Shown: positions 55,669 to 64,000 of the stretch, in pieces
How the letters are laid out: each line of letters opens with the position of its first letter
How positions within the stretch are numbered: position 1 is the stretch's first letter
Assembly (NCBI RefSeq): GCF_900046455.1
Contig: NZ_FCOT01000008.1
Location: 62,001 to 126,000, forward strand
Reading direction: 5' to 3'
Length of the DNA stretch: 64,000 nucleotides
Source: Cellulomonas timonensis
GTDB taxonomy: Bacteria; Actinomycetota; Actinomycetes; Actinomycetales; Cellulomonadaceae
Position numbers and translations under genes: made by a program
Notes under the pieces: generated by a model
Databases searched by the model: none
What the model was told of the DNA's origin: nothing
The model's input: only the letters and a program-made list of their open reading frames with translations

Positions 55669-56277
55669 GTGCAAGAAGATGAGGTCGGCGGCGGGCTGCG
55701 CGAGCGCAAGAAGCGCGCACGCCGGGCCGCACTCATCGACGTCGCCCAGCGACTCGTCGCCGAGCGTGGGCTGGACGGCGTCACCGTCGAGGACATCTGC
55801 GCCGAGGTCGGCGTCTCGCCCCGCACGTTCTTCAACTACTTCGAGACGAAGGACGACGCCGTGCTCGGCGTCGGCGAGTGGGCCGTCGACCCGGAGGCCC
55901 GCGACGAGTTCGTGAGCGGGGGGCCCACCGGCGACCTGCTCACCGACCTCCAGGCCCTGGCCCGACGGGTCATCGACCGGCAGTTCGCCCCCGGTGACCA
56001 GATGCGCTGCGCCCACGAGATCGCCCAGCACGAGCCGCGGCTCGCCCAGCGGCGGCTGAGCTGGATGGACGCCCATCGCAGCAGCGTCGAGGACCTCATC
56101 GGGCAGCGGTTCGCCCACACCGGCGCCTTGGGCATCGGCGTGGACGTGGCAGGCATGGCCCTCCTGCTGATGACGCATATCGCGGTGCAGCGCTGGGAGG
56201 CGGATGACGACTCCCTCCACGCGTCCGACGGGCTTCCCCAGGTCGCCGCAGAGCTCCGCACGCTCACCGGCGCCTGA
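55669..56277 (+). CDS. TetR-family regulator next to an MFS exporter
   Basis: 202 residues from a probably leaderless GTG; a TTG eight codons upstream is less likely. The N-terminal HTH (about 10-60) includes TVEDICAEVGVSPRTFFNYFETKDDAVL. The C-terminal domain, with MRCAHEIAQHEPRLAQRR, is of the type common in actinobacterial drug-exporter regulators. It lies 68 bases before the exporter gene on the same strand and likely represses itself and the exporter. Confidence 0.85.
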   Translation: MQEDEVGGGLRERKKRARRAALIDVAQRLVAERGLDGVTVEDICAEVGVSPRTFFNYFETKDDAVLGVGEWAVDPEARDEFVSGGPTGDLLTDLQALARRVIDRQFAPGDQMRCAHEIAQHEPRLAQRRLSWMDAHRSSVEDLIGQRFAHTGALGIGVDVAGMALLLMTHIAVQRWEADDDSLHASDGLPQVAAELRTLTGA

Positions 56278-56321
56278 CACCCGCCGCGCCCCGCGGCCCG
56301 CATCACCCCCGCACGTCCTGA

Positions 56322-58417
<2,096 letters not shown>

Positions 58418-58436
58418 GCCGCTGGCCAGGCCCCGA

Positions 58437-58442
58437 TAGGGT
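58437..58442 (+). promoter_or_regulatory. -10 box for leaderless ndk mRNA
   Basis: TAGGGT ends 6 bases before the ATG at 58449, with no ribosome site. Confidence 0.45.
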
Positions 58443-58448
58443 GCGGCC

Positions 58449-58883
58449 ATGACTGACGCACCCCACACCGAGCGCACCCTCATCCTGGTCAAGCCCGACG
58501 GGATCCGACGCGGCCTGGCCGGCGAGGTCCTCAGCCGGGTCGAGGCCAAGGGCTACACGCTGTTGGCGGTCGAGCTGCGCACCGCTGACGAGGCGCTGCT
58601 GTCCGAGCACTACGCCGAGCACGCGGGCAAGCCGTTCTTCGGCCCGCTGGTGGACTTCATGGCCTCGGGCCCGGTGCTCGCCGTGGTGGCCGAGGGCGAG
58701 CGCGTGATCGAGGGCTTCCGGGTCATTGCGGGCACGACGGACCCCACCACGGCCGCCCCCGGCTCGATCCGCGGCGACCTCGGCCGCGACTGGGGCCTGG
58801 CCGTCACGCAGAACCTGGTGCACGGCTCGGACTCCCCGGAGTCGGCCGCCCGCGAGATCGCGCTCTGGTTCCCCGGCCTCTGA
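58449..58883 (+). CDS. ndk: Nucleoside diphosphate kinase
   Basis: 144 residues, the normal size. The phosphorylated histidine is H125 in LVHGSDSPESA, with K15 and the nucleotide-binding 'RTLILVKPDGIRRG' start. Balances NTP pools by transferring phosphate from ATP. Followed by a strong hairpin. Confidence 0.95.
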   Translation: MTDAPHTERTLILVKPDGIRRGLAGEVLSRVEAKGYTLLAVELRTADEALLSEHYAEHAGKPFFGPLVDFMASGPVLAVVAEGERVIEGFRVIAGTTDPTTAAPGSIRGDLGRDWGLAVTQNLVHGSDSPESAAREIALWFPGL

Positions 58884-58903
58884 GCAGTCCGCGCGAGTTC
58901 ACC

Positions 58904-58940
58904 CGCGACCCGCCGTCCCCGCACGGGGCGGCGGGTCGCG
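58904..58940 (+). terminator. Terminator after ndk
   Basis: CGCGACCCGCCG-CCCC (58904-58920, one bulge) pairs with GGGG-CGGCGGGTCGCG (58925-58940) around a 4-base loop. Confidence 0.75.
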
Positions 58941-58973
58941 TCGTCTCCGGGGCCGCGTGGGGCGTCCACCGCC

Positions 58974-58979
58974 TAGTCT
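58974..58979 (+). promoter_or_regulatory. -10 box for leaderless smc mRNA
   Basis: TAGTCT ends 6 bases before the GTG at 58986; no ribosome binding site is present. Confidence 0.45.
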
Positions 58980-58985
58980 CGTGCC

Positions 58986-61900
58986 GTGCATCTCAAGACC
59001 CTCACCCTGCGGGGGTTCAAGTCGTTCGCCTCGGCGACGACGCTGAACTTCGAGCCGGGCGTCACCTGCGTCGTCGGGCCGAACGGCTCGGGCAAGTCGA
59101 ACGTGGTCGACGCCCTCGCGTGGGTCATGGGGGAGCAAGGCGCCAAGTCGCTGCGCGGCGGCAAGATGGAGGACGTCATCTTCGCCGGGACCACCGGCCG
59201 CCCGCCGCTGGGCCGCGCCGAGGTCTCGCTCACGATCGACAACACCGATGGCGCCCTGCCCATCGAGTACACCGAGGTGACGATCTCGCGGACGCTGTTC
59301 CGCAACGGCGGCTCGGAGTACGCGATCAACGGCCGCGGCTGCCGCCTGCTCGACATCCAGGACTTGCTGTCCGACTCGGGCCTCGGCCGCGAGATGCATG
59401 TGATCGTCGGACAGGGGCAGCTCGACGCGGTGCTGCGCGCGACCCCCGAGGAGCGCCGCGGCTTCATCGAGGAGGCCGCGGGCGTCCTCAAGCACCGCAA
59501 GCGCAAGGAGAAGGCGCTCCGCAAGCTCGACGCGATGCAGGCGAACCTCGTGCGGCTCGGGGACCTCACCAGCGAGATCCGCCGCCAGCTCGGCCCGCTC
59601 GGCCGCCAGGCGGAGGTCGCCCGCAAGGCGCAGGTGGTGCAGGTGGACCTGCGCGACTCGCGGGCCCGGCTGCTCGCCGACGACTTGGCCCAGCTCACCG
59701 CCACCCTCGAGCAGGAGATCGCCGACGAGTCCGCGCTGCGGGTCCGGCGCGCCGAGGTCGAGGCCGCTGTCACCGAGGCGCGTGGGCGGCTCGCCTCGCT
59801 GGAGCGCGCCGCCGCGGAGGCCGCGCCCGCGCTGAGCGAGGCCAGCGACGTCTGGTACCGGCTCTCGGCGCTGCGCGAGCGGCTGCGCGGCACGGCGACG
59901 CTGGCGGGGGAGCGGGTGCGCCTGCTCGGGGCGGGAACCCCTGAGCGTGGCGGCGGCGCGGACCCCGACGAGCTGGCCGCGCAGGCCGAGCGCGTGCGGG
60001 CCGCCGAGGCCGAGCTGGCCGCCGAGGTCGAGCTGGCCCGGGCCGCGCTCGAGGGCGCCGTGGCCCACCGGCAGGGGGCCGAGGCGGCCGCGTCAGCGGC
60101 GGACAAGGCGCTGGCCACCGCGCTGCGCGGCGCCGCGGACCGGCGCGAGGGCCTGGCCCGGCTCGCGGGCCAGGTGGGCGCGCGCCGCAGCCGGCTCGAG
60201 GCCACCGAGGCGGAGATCGGCCGCCTGCGCGCGAGCCTCGCCGAGGCCGAGCACCGGGGTCAGCAGGCGACGACGGAGTTCACTGTCCTGGAGTCCCAGG
60301 TCGCCGGGGTGGAGGAGGGCGAGGAGGGCCTCGACGCCGAGCATGAGCAGGCGGCCGACGCGGTGGAGCAGGCCGACGCCCGGGTCGCGGAGCTGACCGA
60401 GCTCGTCGCCACCGCCGTGCGCCAGCGCAGCACGCTCGACTCGAGGATCGAGACGCTCGAGCTGAGCCTGACCCGCAAGGACGGCGCCGGCGCGCTGCTC
60501 GCCTCCGACTCCCTGCCGGGCGCCATCGGATCTGTCGCGGCCCTGTTGAGCGTCGCCCCGCGCGATGAGGACGCGATCGTCGCCGCGCTCGGCCGTCTCG
60601 CGGACGCCGTCGCTGTCGAGTCGGTGGACTCCGCGGTCGACGCGATCCGCCTGTTGCGCACCGAGGACGCCGGACGCGCGGCCCTCGTGATCGCCGGCGC
60701 CGCACCCGCCCGCGAGCTCTCGCCTGATGCCGTGCCCGCCGGCGCCGACCGCGCGATCGACCTGGTGCAGGCGCCGGCCGCGGTGCGCTCCACCGTCGAG
60801 GCGTTGCTGGCCGGCGTGGTGGTGGTCGACGACCTGGCCGTGGCGCGGGCGCTCGTCGCCGAGCGTCCCGACCTGGTCGTGGCCACCCGTGGGGGCGACC
60901 TGCTGGCCCGCGCCCACGCCGCTGGCGGCTCGGCGACGGCTCCCAGCGCGCTGCACCTGCAGGCGGCGCTCGACCAGGCCCGCAGCGACGCCGCACAGGC
61001 CACCGCCACCGCCGAGCGGGCGCGCGGCGAGCTCATCGGGGCGCGCGCCGCCCAGGAGCAGGCGAACGCCCGGTACGAGGAGACCCTCGAGCGCCTCAAC
61101 CAGTCGGACGCCGCGCTGGCGGCCGTCGCCGAGCAGCTCGGGCACCTCGGGGCCACGGCGCGCGGGGCCCGGGCGGAGGCCGAGCGGGTGCAGGCCACGC
61201 TGGCCACCGCCACCGCGACCCTCGCCGCCGACGCGGCCGAGCTCGCCGAGCTCACCGAGCGCCTGGCCGTCGCCGAGCAGGCTCCTGCTGAGGGCGAGGC
61301 GTCGATCGAGGCCGGGACGACCGAGCGCGACAGCGCCGCGGAGGCCGCGGCGGCGGCCAGGTCCCGCGAGACCGAGGCCCGCCTGACCCTGCGGACCAGC
61401 GAGGAGCGCGCCCGTGCGCTGTCCGGCCGCGCCGAGTCCCTCGAGCGCGCGGCGCGCACCGAGCGGGCCGCCCGCGAGCGGGCCGCCGAGCGGGCGCGCG
61501 CCCGGGCGCAGCAGTCCCGGATCGCCGACGCCGTCCGCGAGGGCGCGCAGCGGGCATTGGCCGTTCTCGACGTGTCGCTGCAGCGCGCGGCAGCCGAGCG
61601 CGAGGCCGCCGAGGCCGCGCGCGCCGAGCGTGAGACGGCGCTCGCGCAGGTGCGGGCCGAGGTCGAGCGCCGCTCGCATGAGCTCGCCGAGCTGACCGAT
61701 GTCGCGCACCGCGACGAGGTGGCGCGCGCCCAGCAGCTCCTGCGCGTCGAGCAGCTCCAGACGCGTGCGGTGGAGGACCTGGGCCTGGACCCCGAGGTGC
61801 TGCTCGACGAGTTCGGGCCGCACCGCCCGGTCCCGGTCGTGCTCCCGCCCGGCTCCGAGCCCGCCGACGACGCGCCCACGGAGGTCCCGTACGTCCGCGC

Positions 61901-62564
61901 CGAGCAGGAGAAGCGGCTGCGTGCCGCCGAGCGCGCGCTCGCCCAGCTCGGCCGGGTCAACCCGCTGGCCCTCGAGGAGTTCGCCGCGCTCGAGGAGCGG
62001 CACCAGTTCCTCGTGGAGCAGCTCGCCGACCTGAAGAAGTCCCGCGCGGACCTGCTGGAGATCGTCCGGGAGATCGACGAGCGCGTCGAGCAGGTCTTCG
62101 CCGACGCGTACCGGGACACCGCCGAGCAGTTCGACCGCGTCTTCCCCCGGCTGTTCCCCGGCGGCGAGGGCCGCCTGGTGCTCACCGACCCGGGCAACAT
62201 GCTCACCACGGGCATCGAGGTCGAGGCCCGTCCGGCCGGCAAGAAGGTCAAGCGGCTGTCGTTGCTGTCCGGCGGGGAGCGCTCGCTCACGGCCGTCGCG
62301 CTGCTCGTCGCGATCTTCAAGGCCAGGCCGAGCCCGTTCTACGTCATGGACGAGGTGGAGGCCGCGCTCGACGACGCGAACTTGGGGCGGCTGCTCGGGC
62401 TGTTCCGCGAGCTGCAGGAGGACTCGCAGCTCATCGTCGTCACCCACCAGAAGCGCACCATGGAGATCGCCGACGCCCTGTACGGGGTGACCATGCGCGG
62501 CGACGGTGTGACCACCGTCATCAGCCAGCGGATGCGCGAGGAGGCGCCTGCCCCGCTGGGCTGA
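58986..62564 (+). CDS. smc: Chromosome segregation protein SMC
   Basis: 1192 residues, full length. Walker A GPNGSGKS at 31-38, two very long Ala/Glu/Arg-rich coiled coils (about 165-490 and 660-1010) around a hinge (about 500-650, with LPGAIGSVAALLSV), and the C-terminal ATPase lobe with signature LSGGERSLTAVALL and Walker B FYVMDEVEAALDD. It loops and condenses chromosomal DNA with ScpA and ScpB, encoded elsewhere. GTG start, leaderless. Confidence 0.96.
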   Translation: MHLKTLTLRGFKSFASATTLNFEPGVTCVVGPNGSGKSNVVDALAWVMGEQGAKSLRGGKMEDVIFAGTTGRPPLGRAEVSLTIDNTDGALPIEYTEVTISRTLFRNGGSEYAINGRGCRLLDIQDLLSDSGLGREMHVIVGQGQLDAVLRATPEERRGFIEEAAGVLKHRKRKEKALRKLDAMQANLVRLGDLTSEIRRQLGPLGRQAEVARKAQVVQVDLRDSRARLLADDLAQLTATLEQEIADESALRVRRAEVEAAVTEARGRLASLERAAAEAAPALSEASDVWYRLSALRERLRGTATLAGERVRLLGAGTPERGGGADPDELAAQAERVRAAEAELAAEVELARAALEGAVAHRQGAEAAASAADKALATALRGAADRREGLARLAGQVGARRSRLEATEAEIGRLRASLAEAEHRGQQATTEFTVLESQVAGVEEGEEGLDAEHEQAADAVEQADARVAELTELVATAVRQRSTLDSRIETLELSLTRKDGAGALLASDSLPGAIGSVAALLSVAPRDEDAIVAALGRLADAVAVESVDSAVDAIRLLRTEDAGRAALVIAGAAPARELSPDAVPAGADRAIDLVQAPAAVRSTVEALLAGVVVVDDLAVARALVAERPDLVVATRGGDLLARAHAAGGSATAPSALHLQAALDQARSDAAQATATAERARGELIGARAAQEQANARYEETLERLNQSDAALAAVAEQLGHLGATARGARAEAERVQATLATATATLAADAAELAELTERLAVAEQAPAEGEASIEAGTTERDSAAEAAAAARSRETEARLTLRTSEERARALSGRAESLERAARTERAARERAAERARARAQQSRIADAVREGAQRALAVLDVSLQRAAAEREAAEAARAERETALAQVRAEVERRSHELAELTDVAHRDEVARAQQLLRVEQLQTRAVEDLGLDPEVLLDEFGPHRPVPVVLPPGSEPADDAPTEVPYVRAEQEKRLRAAERALAQLGRVNPLALEEFAALEERHQFLVEQLADLKKSRADLLEIVREIDERVEQVFADAYRDTAEQFDRVFPRLFPGGEGRLVLTDPGNMLTTGIEVEARPAGKKVKRLSLLSGGERSLTAVALLVAIFKARPSPFYVMDEVEAALDDANLGRLLGLFRELQEDSQLIVVTHQKRTMEIADALYGVTMRGDGVTTVISQRMREEAPAPLG

Positions 62565-62666
62565 CCGCGATGGCGCCCGGATGGCGCGGGGATGTGAATG
62601 TTCTGTGGCAGTTGCCGGTCTCGACCGCCCTGGCCGTGACCCCGCCTTCGCCCCACGGATACTGGG

Positions 62667-63020
62667 GTGATGACAGCCGTCGTCGTGTGGACCATCATCG
62701 CGCTCGCCTCTGGGGCGGGCGTGCTCCTCGTCGCGAGCGTGGCGTCCCGTGAGCCTGGCGACCGGGGGCTGAGGTCAGGCCTCGAGGACCTGCGCAACGG
62801 CGTGGTCGGCCTGGTGACGCGACGCGACCGGAACGACCCCGATCGGGCTGCCGTCCGTGAGTCCGCCGAGCCGGTGGACGTGCGGCTCGACGAGTTCCTG
62901 AGCGCGACAGCCGTGGACGAGGACGCCTACCTGCACGCGGACGACATCACCGACACGTTGGCCAAGGCGCGGGAGAAGGCCGCCCGCACGGTCCCGTGGC
63001 TCGGCCGGCGCTCCGCCTGA
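62667..63020 (+). CDS. Small membrane-anchored protein between smc and ftsY
   Basis: 117 residues. One N-terminal helix (about 5-26) and a charged cytoplasmic tail with DVRLDEFLSATAVDEDAYLHADDITDTL-type acidic text and a basic end. GTG and ATG starts are adjacent; GATACT lies 6 bases before the ATG at 62670. I do not recognise the family. The smc-ftsY setting suggests, but does not show, a link to division or membrane targeting. Confidence 0.6.
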   Translation: MMTAVVVWTIIALASGAGVLLVASVASREPGDRGLRSGLEDLRNGVVGLVTRRDRNDPDRAAVRESAEPVDVRLDEFLSATAVDEDAYLHADDITDTLAKAREKAARTVPWLGRRSA

Positions 63021-63078
63021 CGCCTCCGCGTCGGGCCGGGCGTCGAGCGCCCTGGACGAATGCTGAGAGACTGGCCGC

Positions 63079-64000
63079 GTGGACAACGACCTCCTGACAG
63101 CGCTCTTCGTCGGTGTGCCCTCGCTCTTCGCGATCGCGACCGCAGCCGTCCTCGTCGCCCGGCGACGCTCGCCCGGCGGCACGGACACGGACGCCCAGCG
63201 GCCCACCGGCTCTGACGCCGACCACCCGGCGACCGGCGGGACCCTTGTCGAGCCGCGCCCGTCCGCCGAGGCGGGCACGGAGGAGGCCGCGGCGCCCGAG
63301 GTGGAGGAGGTCCCGGACCTCGAGGAGGCGCCTCCGCTCGAGGTCCCGGCGCCTGCGACGGGCCGCCTGGCCCGGCTGCGCGACCGGCTCTCCCGCTCGG
63401 GCTCGCCGCTCGGCGCCCGGCTGCTCGCGGTGCTGTCCCGCGACCACCTCACCGAGGACGACTGGGACGAGCTCGAGGAGACGCTGCTCCTCGCCGACGT
63501 GGGCGCGGGGCCGTCCGGCGAGCTCATCGACGCGCTCCGCACGCAGGTCCGCGTCCAGGGCGTCAAGGAGCCCGCGCAGGTCCGCGCGATGCTGCGCGAG
63601 CAGCTCCTGGCCCTCGTGGACCCCACGCTCGACCGCTCCCTGGCAACCGACCCGAACCGGCGCGAGGCTGGCGAGGGCGACGCGGCCTCCACGACCACGG
63701 TCCCCGCGGTCGTCCTGGTCGTCGGCGTGAACGGCACCGGCAAGACGACCACCGTCGGCAAGCTCGCCCGGGTGCTCGTGGCGGAGGGCCGCACGGTGGT
63801 GCTCGGCGCGGCCGACACGTTCCGCGCGGCGGCGGCCGACCAGCTCGAGACGTGGGGCTCCCGCGTCGGGGTGCCCACGGTGCGCTCTGACCGGGATGGC
63901 GCCGATCCGGCCGCCGTCGCGTTCGACGCGGTGCGCACGGGTGTGCGTGACGGTGTCGACGTGGTGCTGGTCGACACGGCCGGCCGCCTGCAGAACAAGG
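63079..64000 (+). CDS. ftsY: Signal recognition particle receptor FtsY (3' end cut off)
   Basis: The first 307 codons are present from the GTG at 63079; the gene runs off the window. A single N-terminal membrane helix (about 8-27) anchors it, then an acidic Glu/Pro-rich linker (about 35-95), the helical N domain, and the GTPase G domain beginning with Walker A GVNGTGKTTTVGKL near 220, 'ADTFRAAAADQL' (G2 region) and DTAGR (G3) near the cut. It docks SRP-ribosome complexes at the membrane. Confidence 0.95.
   Translation, partial: MDNDLLTALFVGVPSLFAIATAAVLVARRRSPGGTDTDAQRPTGSDADHPATGGTLVEPRPSAEAGTEEAAAPEVEEVPDLEEAPPLEVPAPATGRLARLRDRLSRSGSPLGARLLAVLSRDHLTEDDWDELEETLLLADVGAGPSGELIDALRTQVRVQGVKEPAQVRAMLREQLLALVDPTLDRSLATDPNRREAGEGDAASTTTVPAVVLVVGVNGTGKTTTVGKLARVLVAEGRTVVLGAADTFRAAAADQLETWGSRVGVPTVRSDRDGADPAAVAFDAVRTGVRDGVDVVLVDTAGRLQNK

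Noticed and set aside
55645-55671. TTG start for the second TetR protein at 55645
   Set aside because: It would place the -10-like TAATAT inside the coding region and lacks a ribosome site; the GTG at 55669 fits a leaderless transcript.
60093-62447. Very long open frames antisense to smc, and similar ones antisense to the pyrimidine cluster (31719-34541) and ileS (48265-51549)
   Set aside because: They are Arg/Gly/His-rich mirror frames caused by high GC at third codon positions of the real genes, with no family features or ribosome sites.

Overview
The window is very GC-rich, densely packed actinobacterial chromosome. The clpP1-clpP2-clpX set, an ileS T-box leader, folC-DUF4233-ndk, smc/ftsY, many leaderless start sites and a family 9 glycoside hydrolase together suggest a Cellulomonas-like member of the Micrococcales. 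The genus is an inference from gene content; no rRNA is present.

Layout. Bases 1-3500 are an accessory patch with visibly lower GC. It holds a broken secreted Rhs/YD-repeat polymorphic toxin gene (minus strand) whose HNH nuclease tip and translationally coupled immunity gene are still open. Next come a glutathione-independent formaldehyde dehydrogenase, an M20 amidohydrolase, a TetR-MMPL transporter operon, and tRNA-Gly and tRNA-Pro. The proteostasis block tig, clpP1, clpP2, clpX follows, then a chorismate mutase, an Rv2629-like protein, an acyl-CoA ligase, a polar amino-acid ABC importer with a palindromic operator candidate, valS, and a DUF305/DUF3105 pair.

Bases 25.4-40.6 kb are the most interesting part. 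An F420-dependent LLM oxidoreductase is coupled to cofE (F420-0:glutamate ligase). Convergent to them is an ABC importer that matches the cassette proposed for uptake of F420-0. A pyrimidine-type catabolic cluster follows: beta-ureidopropionase, dihydropyrimidinase, a second LLM (possibly F420-linked) oxidoreductase, a complete NMT1/THI5-type ABC importer, a class III aminotransferase and an SDR reductase. No dihydropyrimidine dehydrogenase is present in the window, so the LLM enzyme is a candidate for the redox step. A working model is scavenging of a deazaflavin precursor, local polyglutamylation, and use of the cofactor by LLM enzymes.

Bases 40.6-64 kb hold a heterodimeric ABC exporter, a HAD phosphatase, a purine-type phosphoribosyltransferase overlapping a leaderless-type GH9 enzyme, a YgjV-like membrane protein, T-box-ileS-folC, an inserted dhaKLM-tetR-MFS segment, then DUF4233-ndk-smc, a small membrane protein, and ftsY, which is cut by the window end. 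Perfect hairpins separate most transcription units, and TAnnnT boxes 6-7 bases before start codons recur.
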